Notes: generated by a model from the letters alone, not told the origin. A stretch of DNA of 64,000 nucleotides from Antennarius striatus (GCF_040054535.1 NC_090777.1:11815001-11879000), one strand, 5' to 3'; positions 33,470 to 64,000 are shown, counted from the stretch's first letter. Translations and numbers: made by a program.

Positions 33470-36400
33470 TGTGTGAGTTGCGTGATGGATTTGTGTACGC
33501 TTCCTTCTCAGTTTTCATCACCTCATCTCATGCGTTAAACTTTCCACGATTGAGAAAAAAGGAGGCAGTTAAGGAAAATCTGAGTGTCCCATGGTGTAGG
33601 GTTTCTGCATGCCATTTGAATATGAAATCAGTTTCATCAGGTAATCTATAGACTTCATTTCTCCCTGCTTTTACATGCTATCTCTATTGCTGCTGCTTCG
33701 CTTCCATCTCTGCTTTATTTGGCCATCCAACATTCCTCTTCTTCTCTCATTTGGAACTGCTAGTCCTCCCCCCCACACACACACAAACGTCCAACCCTTA
33801 CTCTCCTTCCAACGCCTTCTATTTCCCATCGTTCCACCTCCTTTCTCCACTCCCTCTCCCTTCATGCCCAGCAGCTACTGTTTTTGCCCCCCTCTTTCAA
33901 CTCTTGGCAGCTTTAACATTGCTTCCATTACAGAATATGGACCATCAGGAGGAAAATATCTGAATACTTGAATATCTTTTCTCTATATTCCACTATAGAT
34001 GTTGTTCCACTGCCATATTTGATTTCTTCATATCATCACTGTGACTAGTTTTTCCAGATTTGCCTCTGGCTCTTTGCTGCTTTCATGTTGATGATATTCC
34101 CTATATGAGTAGTGCAACTGAGTTGCACCAAGTGAGTGGATGGAGAATGGAGATTCCAAATGTTCAGTATGTTTCTGTCATTGAGGTATGAGAAGGTATC
34201 GGAGGAAAAAGTTCAAAAAGCAACACAGAGGGAGTTGTACATCAGCATCATAAGGCAGATTGTCCTGGATGTGAGGTCCTCGTTTGCATATCAATGTTGG
34301 GATAACTCTTCATCCTTTCTCCACAGTGCTCAACTGCTGTGAGGGTGATGTACTCTTCTTATTGGACTCCTCAGGGAGTGTGTCATCCTACGAGCACTCC
34401 CGCATGTTGACCTTCCTGTCCGAACTCCTCCTCCCCTTCTCCTTGGGAGAGGATCAGGTGAGGATTGGACTTCTACAGGTGGGCACCCATCCACACCTGG
34501 AGTTTGGTTTTGATGCCTATAATACCCAAACTGCCCTGCAAGGGGCTTTGAGGAGCACCAAACCTCTCAGGGGCGACACCAACACAGTAGAGGCTCTGAA
34601 GATAGCAAGGAATCGGGTACTGCGACCCGGAGCTGTGGGCGGCGCCCGAGCGGGACTCCCAAGGGTGCTGGTTTGGTTGACAGATGGCGTGAAACCTGGT
34701 GATGTGGTTGGACCAATGACTGAGCTTCTGGAGGAAGGAGTGGCTGTGTTGGTGGTCTCCACTGGCCATGGCAACTACCTGGTGTTGAGACAAGTGGTGA
34801 GCCCACCTGTAGAAAACCACCTTTACTTTGTGGACATTGATGACTTGAGCATCATCACAGAGGATCTCAGGGACGCCATTATTGGTGAGTGTCATCATCG
34901 TTATTAGTGGGCTAAATGGTGATTTTTTTTAAGTGCATGGAATCATAAGAGAGCCGGCAAAGTTTGCATCTCATCAGGGGTGTCCTATCACCTCTAGCCT
35001 ACTGAGATAAACTCCAGCAGGCCCCCAACCCACAAGGCCAATAAGCAACTGTAGACCAGACATTTGCAATCATCTCATCTGTAAGAAAATTTATAGATGA
35101 TCAAATGAAAAAAGTTGTGATGGTGGAGACCTAAATATCTAAAAAAAAAAAAAAAAGAATATTGGATGTATGTTTACCGGTTGACCAAAATTAGTGTATT
35201 GATTGATATTTACTAGATGTTGTGAAAATTGGCAATTTTATCCGAGCAAAAAACTGAGTTAATGCTGTGATGATACAGTGATATGTGTATTCCGCATTCC
35301 TAAGTGGGCGAAAAATGTAGAATTAATGATGAAAATACGTTTAGAGCACCTCTACCTAACTTAAAAGTGAGTCTATGGAAATATAAATCTGTGGGTTTTT
35401 GCACATTAAAGCTGTCAAACTACTTTTTAAAACTCAAATGATCATTAAATAGTTCCTATAATCCCATCGGTTGCCTGACGCTCACACACAGCTGTATTCC
35501 GTTTCTCTGTGCTTATCCCTGATTCCTTACATACTCCTGATGACAGTGAGACTAAATCAAGATGCTAGAAGTGTCTCTTTGGTTGTGTAATGGTCTCTGT
35601 AACGAGATATGACATGCTATTAACAGATTAATGAGTCAACCTTGTTAACTGCATCCTCCATCAAACATGCTGTACATATATGTATATATAGACCGAGGGA
35701 AGTAGGCCACTTCTCTGGCCAGATCAGGTAACGACCATAACACTCACAATGGACACCCAGCAGCTACATAGTGTACGCTGCAGATATAACATGACATGAT
35801 GTGTCGAATAAATAAGGTGGGAGATGCAGCAATCCTTGCGGAGTAGCTAAAGGGCTCCTCACAGACAGCAACGCGCCTGAGTATTGGTTAATATGTGGCC
35901 GGACCTCACTGGTTTGGTTATTTCAAGTCATCTGCCAAAAGTTATTAATGCATCCAGAAACCCAAGTCTGCTGTTCTGTGCTGCCTGCTGTCAGGCAAAG
36001 GCATTTTTAGCACCCAGACTTATCCTTTTCCCAGTCCCCATTCTTTGTCCACGTGTTTGCAAAGTTATAAAATGTTGCTCACTTCTGACAGGCCTGTGTG
36101 CACACATTCATCTTCATCCTCCTGTTAACAGAGATCATCCGAGCTGAGCGAATCAATGTCCACGACATCTCCTCCACCTCTGCCACGCTGGAGTGGCGAC
36201 CTGTTCTGTCTGGTTTGACGGGCTACTACGAGATCCGCTTCGGGCCGACTTCTACTGGAGTTCCAGGAGGTGGAGGAGGAGGTGGACCTGGGACCAGTCC
36301 GAGCACAGGTGGCAGCCAGTACCAGAGACTAACCCAGTCTGTAGATTCCAGTTCTGCCAGGTTAACAAGCCTGAAGCCTGACACCACCTACACCGCCACA

Positions 36401-39400
36401 CTGACCCCGAAGTCCACTGAACAATCTTTTAATACGCTGTCTGTCAGCTTCACTACAAAACCAGGTTGGATTACATCTTTCTCACACACTGTGTCTTAAC
36501 CATTAATGTGCATTCACATTGCCACTCTAAACCTTTCTTTGGGTTTGTTAAAGTACAAAAACTATTCACTACTCCCTGCCTCTCAGATTTCAGAATCAGA
36601 TGTTGTTATCTAAATGTACCAATGTAAATGTTATAAAACAGATTTAAAAAAAATAAAATTAAAAATATCTGTTCTATTTTATGGTAAGCTAACAATAACT
36701 CATGCCATGTGAGGTCTGGAAACTTTTTATTATATCCTATTCCAAATCTGTTTAAATTGATCCGCTGGACTTTGGGTCCAACTTGTGCAACCTTTGGATA
36801 CACAAGTTAGCGATACATCTACCCTTCCACAGGGGAGGTAAAACATGTGGGGTCAGGCTAACCCCACTGGTTGCTTTTCTTCAGCAGCTTCAAGATAAAA
36901 GCTTATAATATAGTCATATTCCAGGTATTCCTCATAAAATACTGTATGTCTGTGACATGAGGCCATTGTAATTTTTATGTAAACGTAATGAATTATTTTC
37001 AAGAAATGACAGTTTTTGTATCACTAACGCACTCATCCATGAGTGGGGTCACACATGACCCCCAAAAAGATTTTATGGATTTTTGTATGAACCTTTGCTT
37101 TTTAGCCACTTTTACTGTCCCACTCAGACACATGTAGTCAATTATTCACTTCTGCCGGAACTTTCCAATCAACATACCTGGTGTCAGCAAGCTCCCCACC
37201 CGGGAGCCCACTTCAGTAGCCCTGTGCACCGCCTCCAGACACACAACCCAGGCAAACAACCCAAGTTTTCAACGTGTTCAGCCAGGACCTGTACCTGGGT
37301 TTAGGACTGTCTCCCCAATAATGCATGGAAGTAGTTCATGTCTGATAATACAGTATAATAGAAGCGTTGCAGACATGCACAAACAAGGAGGGAGAAGGAG
37401 TAGCCTCAGACACTGAGAGAGAGTGAAGAAATGTAACCAAAGATGAGCTGGTGGCCTTCATTGGATTGACCATTCTTGCAGGAAGCGAGAAGAACTGGGA
37501 TGTATGTACGCTTTTTGGTAGTCCTCTGCACAACCCATTGTACAAGGCTACTATGTCAATTTGAAGATTTGAAGACATTCACCGGTTCATACACTTTGAT
37601 GACAAGTGAACCAGGGCCGACCAACTGCAAACAGATCGTCTGGCACCCTTTTGCCACATATGGGACCTGTTCCTGATCAACTGTATGTACAAATTCATCC
37701 CCAGTGATTGTGTGGCAGTGGATGAACAACTTGTGCCTTTCAGAGGGAGGACCCAGCGTCTGTAGTACATGCCAAGCAAGCCCGCCAAGTACGGCATAAA
37801 GATCTTCTGGGTTTGTAATGCACGTACCTCATATGCAATTGATGGGATCGTGTACCTGGGGAGACAACCAGGGTAAAATGTTCAGGAGAATCTGGGGAAA
37901 ACATTGTCCGTCAGTTGTGCAGTGGATTCAGACACACAGGTCGCAACATCACCACTGACAACTTCTTCACCAGTCCTCTTGCAGAACATGTCCTGGAGGA
38001 GGTTCTGACTGTTGTGGGAACTTTGCGACAGAACAAGCCAGACATTCCTCCAGTCATGAAGGCTTCCAGCTCCAGAGAGGTTCACTGCACTGAATTTGGG
38101 TTCAATGGCAACATGACCATGATCAGTTGTGTAAGAAAGAAGGGAAAGGCTGTTCTGATGCTTAGCACAATGCTCCCCAGCAGGACGGTTGATGAAATCA
38201 GCCCAAAGAAAAAACCAGAAGTGATCCTCTTCTACAACCAGACAAAAAGAGGAGTGGATACTATGGACCAAATGATTGTCAGCTACACCTGCAAATGCCA
38301 GAAATCACCTTGGCCCATGGGGCTCTGGAATAACATGATTGACGTCACCGCTCTGAATGACTATACACTTTTCAGGGCTCAGCACCCTGAAGTTGACACG
38401 GACATCACTGATGGACGACAACACAGAGCTCTCAATGGAGCTTGTCACACCTCACATGAGAAGTCAACTGGAAGATACCTCGAACCTACCAGCAGACATC
38501 ACAGCAGCAATGGAAAGGGTCGGAGTGACAAAGACTGCTGCGATCTGTCCACAGGGAACAGAGACACTTCACCAGTGGAAGAGGGGCAGGTTCCAGAAAG
38601 AAAGATCACAAAACCACTGATTACTGTGTCAAATGCAGTACCCCTGTGTGCAACAGTCACAGTCAGAAGCAAGTAGTTTGTGACAGATGCAGAGAGTGAG
38701 AGGATATCTGTTCTTTTTAATGCTGCAAATTCTTCCAGTAAATGAAAAAATTTTTTTTTCAAATTGTTTTGTCAGTCAGTCAGTCATCTTCAGATTACCA
38801 CCGCTATATCCACCGCAGCAGGTCACAGGGAGCCGGAGCCTATCTCGGCGGCATAGGGCATGAGGCGGGGGACACTCTGGGCACGACACGGAGTGCACCG
38901 CGGAGCCACACACAAAGACATTCAACCATGCACACACACACTCATTCCTACGAGCAATTTGGAACGGCCAATCAACCTGAAGCACATGCTTTTGGAGGTG
39001 GGAGGAAGCCGGAGAACCCGGAGAGAACCCACGCAGACACGGGGAGAGCATGGGAACTCCGCACAGAGCGGGACTCGAACCCGGGTCCACTGTGTTGTGA
39101 GGCAGCAGTGCTAACCACTGTGCCACCGTGTCGCCCCAAATTGTTTTGTGTCACAAACATTTTTTATTGCGAATACCCGGAATATGAATGTATTGCAACT
39201 TTTCCTTTCGAAGCTGTTGAAGAAAAACAGTCCGTGGCGATCATGTTTGACTTCCCCTGTGAAAGAGTGGATGTATTGGTAACTTGTCCATCCAAGGGTT
39301 AAGAAAATGTCTTGAAGATGTTTCACCTCTCATCCAAGAGAGTTCAGTTCACGGCAACTGAAGAAGCCTCTTGGATAAGAGGTTAGACGTCTTCAAGAAA

Positions 39401-41261
39401 CTTTCTTAAAGTCCAGTGGATTGATTCAAACATCTTTGGAATGCCATGACCTGGATAACTGAGAACCAACACAGACAATATATCCCGGTATTTGGCATTT
39501 TAAAGGCTGTGGGTTAAAATTTTCCTACAAATTCCCAACAATGAGTTACTATTTATAGTAAATTGGAAAAGCTCAATTTGAAGTAAATACATTTTATGCT
39601 TATGCCTCTGTAACCTATTATTGTAAATGTTTTCTTCCATGTATAATAAGCAGTATGATTGTCATTAGACATATTTTCCGTGTTCAGCTGTCTGCTGTGC
39701 CCATAAACCAACATGTGAACATGTTTCAGTCCTAGTGTCTTACCTTGTTGTGTTTTCATCCCTCCACACACCAGAGGTGTTGAGTCCAGCGGTGGTAACG
39801 GTATCTGAGTCAGTGGACAGCAGCGTCAGGGTGAGTTGGGGTCCACTTCAGCCTGAAACAGTTGCAAGTTACTACATTGAGTACTCGGCCCTACCCAGCG
39901 GCAGACTCCACACTACTACTGTGGACCGCATGCACAACTCCACACTCCTCAGGGACCTCCAGCCAGATACAACCTACTTGGTCACCATCACCGCTCGGCA
40001 CATTTCGGGCAAGGAGAAAGCCATGTCTGTCAAACTGTGTACTCCGGAAGGTGAGTGACAGGGTATGAGGGAAATTAAGTAGAATTTGAGATCAAGTGTC
40101 CTTTTCCTGGATGTTAGTCCTCATCCTACACAGCCTAGTACTTAAATTTCGGACAATAAATAACTGTTCCATTCAGGTTTGTCCATTCAGGACAGAACTG
40201 TGCAGCTCGTGTCACTGCAGCCAGTCTGTTTCATTTCATATCATGCCAAACAAACTTTTTAATGCATTTCTGTTTTTCAGTTCTTTAACTTAATTCATAT
40301 CTTCTCGTTTCTGTCTGTCTATTAACATCTGTGTGGTCTCTGTTTCCAGTGACTCCTGCCCTGGCAGACCTCCAGCTGACCACGGTGGGTAGTGACTCTG
40401 TGCAGGTCGACTGGAAGGTCAGCGTCACCGGTCTGAGAGGATACTGGCTCACGTGGGAGGGACAGCAGAGCTCTGTCCCCGGCCAGCGCTCCTCCTTCTA
40501 TTTGCCACCTGACTCTCTGTCAACCCGTCTCACAAACCTTCCCCCATCAGCCAGGGTGTGTGTGTCTCCCATTTACCGGACAGCAAGGGGGGAAGGACTG
40601 TGCTGCACGGCTCAGTTTCATTCAGGTAAGTGATGACGTGGCATGGGCTTATTTCAAGTTGAAAAGTGAATATTTAGAATCAGTTGGGTCAATATTTATA
40701 GAAAGATTTGGACAGTTTGGTTGTGTCGACATTTGTTTTCTTTCAGAGTGCAGTGTTTATCATACAACTAGCCTAGCTTAGCATGAAGTATGGAAAGAGT
40801 AGAAGTAGTCTGATTTTCTCCAAGGTCATTCCAGGCTGCCTGAAACACACATGACTACAGAAGTAAATCCATATGAAGTAACACAAATAATCTGTTGTCT
40901 CTTGTGAAGTTGTTTCATCACTGAACCCCAACTAAAATCACTTATGTATTGTTTTACATTTCAATGTCAGGGCAGAGAGAATGAATGAATGAATGAATGA
41001 ATGAATGAATGAATGAATGAATGAATGAATGAATGAATGAATGAATGAATGAATGAATGAATGAATGAATGAATGAATGAATGAATGAAGGAAGGAAGGA
41101 AGGAATGATTCATACCTCCTGCTTTTTTATTGTTATGCTCAGTTGGCTCAACATTTTCAATAATTTTGAATTGTTATGTTGTGTATTCAGTGGATCCTTC
41201 TTTGACTGCAGTTTTCTCCCTCTGCTTTTCAGATGCATTAGTGTATGGTTACCAGTCATAG
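31635..41261 (+). CDS. vwa1: von Willebrand factor A domain-containing protein 1 (WARP), complete, three FN3 modules
   Basis: A secreted extracellular-matrix protein; mammalian VWA1 occurs in pericellular cartilage matrix and basement membranes. Coding exons: 31635-31719, 34327-34884, 36132-36464, 39775-40050, 40350-40625, 41233-41261 (1,557 nt, 518 aa); every junction is phase 1. Residues 1-21 form a signal peptide (hydrophobic LSWMLFCLILRPSA). The vWA domain fills exon 2 (29-214), with MIDAS motif D42-S-S-G-S46 and VLVWLTDG; STGHGNYLVL and FVDIDDLSII are WARP landmarks. Exons 3, 4 and 5 each encode one fibronectin III module (215-325, 326-417, 418-509), the first carrying a Gly-rich insert. 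A nine-residue tail ends the protein. N-glycosylation is possible at HNST in FN3-2. From memory, mammalian VWA1 has only two FN3 modules. The last exon is the least certain. Confidence 0.9.
32198..32212 (+). repeat. poly-G run (15 G)
   Basis: Fifteen consecutive G residues in vwa1 intron 1. Could form a quadruplex or simply be slippage-prone; length in the assembly may be unreliable. Confidence 0.9.
32322..32432 (+). mobile_element. 5'-truncated SINE fragment
   Basis: The stretch from 'tgcggtgcactggcgtcgtg' through 'ggctccagctctggataaag' to 'gattgatggatggata' matches, with divergence, the 3' half of the intact SINE at 38773-39137 read on its own strand. It ends in GATG-type repeats. The tRNA-like head is missing, as expected after incomplete reverse transcription. 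Confidence 0.65.
33372..33476. repeat. (GT)n microsatellite
   Basis: About 50 GT units with interruptions (TATC near 33387, GAGT at 33467) in vwa1 intron 1. On the minus strand it creates a spurious His-Thr open frame. Confidence 0.95.
34885..36131. other. vwa1 intron 2
   Basis: Mostly AT-rich. A degraded piece at about 34972-35050, with 'gagataaactccagcaggc', looks like an old copy of the SINE 3' half. A poly-A run lies at 35142-35157. No coding remnants. Confidence 0.5.
37024..39302 (+). mobile_element. piggyBac-like DNA transposon relic
   Basis: In vwa1 intron 3. A broken transposase runs from about 37451 to 38697. In order: FIGLTILAG; the first catalytic Asp in VAVDEQLVPFRGR (near 37720); AKYGIKIFWVCNA; the second in TTDNFFTSPLA (near 37955); KKPEVILFYNQTKRGVDTMD with the third (near 38260); and the C-terminal Cys/His-rich domain YCVKCSTPVCNSH (about 38620-38660). 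The N-terminal DNA-binding part is lost or diverged, and stops and frameshifts interrupt the rest. The right end is probably the TTAA at 39299-39302, the piggyBac target. The left end is tentatively placed at a CTAA near 37024, where the terminal sequence is only weakly similar. A SINE was inserted later at 38773. Confidence 0.82.
38773..39137 (-). mobile_element. tRNA-derived SINE with 12-bp target-site duplication
   Basis: Read on the minus strand, it starts GGGGCGACACGGTGGCACAG, containing a tRNA-like A box (TGGCACAGTGG). A B box, GGTTCGAGTCC, follows about 50 bp later. A central 'ccggagaacccggagag' block shared by a very common fish SINE comes next, then a 3' end with CTGAAGATG and ACTG repeats. 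The 12-base sequence AAATTGTTTTGT flanks it exactly on both sides (38761-38772 and 39138-39149), proving insertion by target-primed reverse transcription. It sits inside the piggyBac relic. Confidence 0.92.
39311..39397. repeat. 30-bp imperfect inverted repeat
   Basis: Arms 39311-39340 and 39368-39397 are reverse complements at 26 of 30 positions, around a 27-base loop. Both arms carry the word CTTGAAGA and CCAAGAG. The hairpin starts 8 bp after the TTAA that ends the piggyBac relic, and the following sequence looks like a repeat family seen in other fish. Confidence 0.8.
40980..41105. repeat. (GAAT)n array grading into (GAAG)n
   Basis: About 27 GAAT units are followed by about four GAAG units in vwa1 intron 5. 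The switch at about 41088 by a single T-to-G change suggests point mutation followed by unit expansion. Confidence 0.95.
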
Positions 41262-41550
41262 CACCTCTGAGCTGCATGCACTCCTTGCCAAACATGGAGG
41301 GAGGATGGCAAGAAGAATGCTGACTTTCACCTATAATTCTTTTTCCTGCTGTTCTTCTCTGTGGATGTTATCCAGGAGAGTTGTGAGACTTGGTTTGCTG
41401 TAAGCCACTGACACTAAAGAGGGGTCTGGGAGAATATGACCATGAGTCCACTGCTACAATCTGCTCTACGAAGGACTACTCACTTTTCCATTTCTCCCGT
41501 CTCATCTGGTTTACACCTGTAGGAAAGGTCTCAGTTTTGTTTAAAGATGC

Positions 41551-41556
41551 AATAAA
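41551..41556 (+). promoter_or_regulatory. proximal polyadenylation signal of vwa1
   Basis: AATAAA 290 bp after the proposed vwa1 stop codon, on the coding strand. Confidence 0.45.
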
Positions 41557-42153
41557 GATATTTTAGGTCTGTTTTGCAGACACAAAGCATTGCATGCTGG
41601 GAATGTTGGATGCTTTATGTGGCATGTTATGGAGAAAATGCTTTGCACCATATGGGAACCTCATGTCGTGTCAGATATATGTTTTGAATTCAGACAACAA
41701 CTGATTTGTAATTTGTAATCAAACACGTGACTTGTACTTAAATGACTCTTAGCACATTCTTCATACTTTTGTGTGTGTGCACGCTGGAGTGCAAGACAGG
41801 ATGTTTCTGATAAAGGGAGATTCAGGAGTTCTTAGAAGAGTTTATGAAAAAAAAAACTGTCTGCATGTCCAGAAATTGTGGAAACACATATGAGGCAGAT
41901 GTTTGTAACTGAAAGTGATTTTATACCCGATACAGATCCATTGTTTATATTTATTATTCAAAACGTTGTAAGTATATTTAATGACGGCATCCAGTATTGA
42001 CATGCTGTTTACGTTTGAAGGCTGTTTAAATCCAGTCTTTGCTGCCCCCTACTGTAAACATCCTCACAGTCCATACGGCTGATGTTCAAATATTACAAAC
42101 TCACTTCAACTGTATTATTGTTTCATGTGTGTTGGACTTTAACATAAGCTTGC

Positions 42154-42159
42154 AATAAA
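42154..42159 (+). promoter_or_regulatory. distal polyadenylation signal of vwa1
   Basis: AATAAA about 890 bp after the vwa1 stop, followed by T-rich sequence. Alternative to the proximal signal. Confidence 0.4.
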
Positions 42160-42476
42160 ATTCTTTCATAATTTTGTTTATATTAAATGTTTTTTTTAAC
42201 CAGTGAGTGCCAGATGTTCCGATAAATAGCTTTTCCAGAAAGGGTCATACAACTGATTTCAGATTGAGTTATACTCAATCATTAATGAGGTCCAAATGAA
42301 AGAAAGACAATGGGTAGCAAGGGATTAATTAAAACACTAAAACAGAATATTTTTACTGTTCTTGTCCAAATTTCAAGTCTTATATCCTTATATTTTTTAC
42401 CCCTGCTGAGAATATTTTTCATTTTTGTTAGTTTTTTGCAGGGTTATCTGCATGATAACACTAAAACTATAGAACA

Positions 42477-42515
42477 GATTGTTCTACCAATATGTTTACT
42501 ATTGGTAGAACAATC
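42477..42515. repeat. perfect 16-bp hairpin
   Basis: GATTGTTCTACCAATA at 42477-42492 and its exact reverse complement at 42500-42515 flank a 7-base loop, tgtttac. The right arm touches the end of a LINE fragment. Confidence 0.92.
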
Positions 42516-42960
42516 TCCTCTGGACATGTCCAAACCATCTCAGTCTCTACTCTCTGACTTTTATCTCCAAAACCTCTAACATGTGCTGTCCCTCTGATGT
42601 ACTCATTCCTGATCCTATCCTTCCTGGTCACTCCCAGAGAGAACCTCAGCATCTTCATCTCTGCTACCTCCAGCTCTGTCTCCTGTCTTTTCCTCAGTGA
42701 CACTGTCTCTAGACCAAACAACATCGCTGGTCTCACCACAGTTTTGTACACCTTTCCTTTACTTTTAGCTGAAACTCTTCAATCATACATCACGCCTGAC
42801 ACTTTTCTCCACCCGTTTCATCCTGCCTGTACATGCTTCTTCACCTTTTTCCACAATTTCCATTGCTCTGGACTGTTGACCCTAAGTACTTAAAATCCTC
42901 CACCTTCTTGATCTCTTCTCCCTGTAACCTCACTCTTCCACCCGGGTCCCTCTACAGGTC
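42500..42960 (-). mobile_element. RTE-like LINE fragment (C-terminal reverse-transcriptase part)
   Basis: On the minus strand, the region near 42900-42880 reads KKVEDFKYLGSTVQSNGN. It continues, after frame changes, to YKTVVRPAMLFGLETVSLRK (42750-42690) and ELEVAEMKMLRFSLGVTR. This is the region after the catalytic box in RTE-type reverse transcriptases. It is a different subfamily from the three Rex3-like copies, which read [13 protein letters not shown] at the equivalent place. Only about 460 bp remain. Confidence 0.72.
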
Positions 42961-44428
42961 ATAACACAGGTGATCATTTTATTTTTTTATTTATGGATTA
43001 TTCGTTTTGGACATTTGAAATGAAAAAATCAGTCATCTTGTTTAATTGTTCAACTCAATCTGTCATGAATCAACACATTTGCACATCTAATTTCCGATGA
43101 CTTCGTATTTCCTTTGACTTTTATTATTACTTGAGCAAATTTTTTTCAAAACTGGCAAATCTGTGAAAGACCAGAAGATAATTATACATTTTTGATTTGT
43201 AAAAATCAATCATTCAGTCACAATGGGTGGTTAAAGGCAGACCAGGTCACCTCACTGGACGAAGGAGTGTTTGGAGTTAGAATTTCCCAGCAGCACCTGA
43301 AGGACACATGGGATCTGATACAGTTCCTGTCCCAACACAGGAGGAGGCGCTAATCTACGAATCCTGCTTCCCCGTTAGCCCGTGAAGCTGCCAAGAGATC
43401 TTGACATTGCGAAGATGGAGGCTTTTATGGTATAGACCAGGAAACAGAAAGCAAATACTGAGAGTTTCCGTGCACTGTTATGATAACATTTCCATTTGGT
43501 GCAGGTAATTGCAAAACACTTGGACTCTAAGTTGGCGAAAGAATGTTGACGTCTTTGCAAAGTTAGATAGCTAGCGAAAATGACAGCCAGCTCAGCTAAT
43601 ATCAGCGAACTGGGGCTAACACTAGCTCAGGTAGCTAGCATCGTCGTGTGAACTACAACGTAGTTTAAGCTGGCCGACTTGTTAGCACACAGAATTGGCA
43701 GTAATTCACTGAACACCTGTGCATTATCTTATACAGGGCTGCGGTCTTATTGCACATCACCGAATATAAGATAATGTCATCGGTAGGATTAAGAAGATGT
43801 TTTGATGTCGGTGCTAGCTAACGTTAGCAAGCTAATCATTTTTTAGAACCGTTTCCTGGTTGCGACGTTACTTGTGCAGGTGTAGGATGCGAATGACTAC
43901 TCGTTACATTCCTATACTTAATTAAAGTGCAAAAGATTTTAAAGCTAGTTCCTAAAGACTATAGAAAAGCCTAGACTGTATAATGCTACCCCTGATACAA
44001 TTTACAACCTACAATTGATGAAAGGAGAGAACGTAGAGTTTATAATATATATGTGCCGTTTCCTGTTTGACGATTTGCCTCTTGCTCTGGATTGAACGCA
44101 TCAGATGATAGTTCCAATTTAGATACAACGTGTTTTATTAATGGATTATCCAACAAATGTTCCTGCTGTTTATCAAGATAACTAAGGCGAGTGCTAACCA
44201 GCAATATATCAAGTAATGTTTTCGAAATAGTCGGAGTTTCTCTGTGAGGAGGATTACACATTCACACCTAGATCTAAGAGGACAAGGGTTGCCAAGGTTG
44301 CCTCCAGATATTAGCAGAGTAGCCTTGTCACATCAACTTGCCATATTTCTCTTGACTTTTGGGTTTTTGTATGTGTATGTGCAGGTGGAGGTAGGAGGTG
44401 TGAGTAGAGTGTAGTAGAAAGCAGCAGC
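42961..44428. other. ralgapb promoter region, probable non-coding first exon and its intron
   Basis: Composition becomes more balanced from about 43250. A CAG/GTAATT donor at 43504/43505 could end a non-coding first exon, and a TGTGCAG acceptor at 44384 begins the exon carrying the start codon, giving a leader segment 44385-44428. No TATA box is clear. Several copies of the word 'gctagc'/'gctaac' occur between 43560 and 43850. Confidence 0.45.

Positions 44429-64000
<19,572 letters not shown>

Larger units (their letters stand above)
41262..42476. other. vwa1 3' untranslated region
   Basis: No protein-coding sequence. AATAAA signals at 41551-41556 and 42154-42159 offer short and long transcript ends. 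Beyond that, AT-rich sequence leads to the hairpin at 42477. Confidence 0.5.

Noticed and set aside
33327-33521. Minus-strand His-Thr repeat protein
   Set aside because: Pure translation of a GT microsatellite.
38773-39137. A functional tRNA gene suggested by A and B box sequences
   Set aside because: The boxes sit in a SINE head with target-site duplication; the flanking sequence cannot fold as a full cloverleaf with an acceptor stem as far as I can see.
38860-39160. Arg/Thr-rich open frames over 38742-39302 on both strands
   Set aside because: These are frames through a tRNA-derived SINE and carry no protein family.
39735-39774. Alternative start for a separate FN3 protein at the vwa1 exon 4 region
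   Set aside because: The open frame begins in intron sequence; exon 4 joins exon 3 in phase 1 and continues the same protein.
40980-41105. CRISPR-like regular repeat array
   Set aside because: A simple 4-bp tandem repeat without spacers, in a vertebrate intron.

Overview
The window is vertebrate nuclear DNA, most likely from a teleost (ray-finned) fish. It has split genes with GT-AG introns, orthologues of five vertebrate genes, and many transposon relics typical of fish genomes: RTE and L2-type LINEs, Tc1/mariner, piggyBac, PIF/Harbinger and hAT elements, and a tRNA-derived SINE. There is no sign of operons, CRISPR arrays, plasmids or phage. Gene names rest on recognising protein families by eye; no database search was run.

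Layout. (1) 1-1.55 kb: last coding exons of micos10 (+ strand), a subunit of the MICOS complex that shapes mitochondrial cristae. (2) 3.4-10 kb: complete htr6 (+), a 5-HT6-type serotonin receptor in three coding exons; its large first intron holds an RTE LINE copy, a GT microsatellite and a Tc1-type relic. (3) 10.57-18.4 kb: complete tmco4 (-), a membrane alpha/beta-hydrolase-fold protein in 14 coding exons, tail to tail with htr6. (4) 18.4-31.6 kb: no gene recognised; a Tc1-like relic and a nearly end-to-end but internally deleted RTE LINE. (5) 31.6-42.2 kb: complete vwa1 (+), a secreted matrix protein with a signal peptide, one vWA domain and three fibronectin III modules. Its third intron carries a dead piggyBac element that itself received a SINE. 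(6) 44.4-64 kb: the first ~1,040 codons of ralgapb (+), the non-catalytic beta subunit of the Ral GTPase-activating complex, in 20 coding exons and running off the right end. Its 7.8-kb first coding intron contains a Harbinger element nested in another DNA transposon, plus a third RTE copy.

The genes do not form a pathway. From memory, micos10-htr6-tmco4 matches a human chromosome 1p36 block (with nbl1 not seen between the first two), while vwa1 and ralgapb lie elsewhere in human. The most interesting observations are evolutionary: a long insertion in the second extracellular loop of the 5-HT6 receptor, a third phase-1 FN3 exon in vwa1, nested transposons datable by their target-site duplications, and a SINE whose 3' end resembles that of the local RTE LINE. 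I found no convincing new molecular system.
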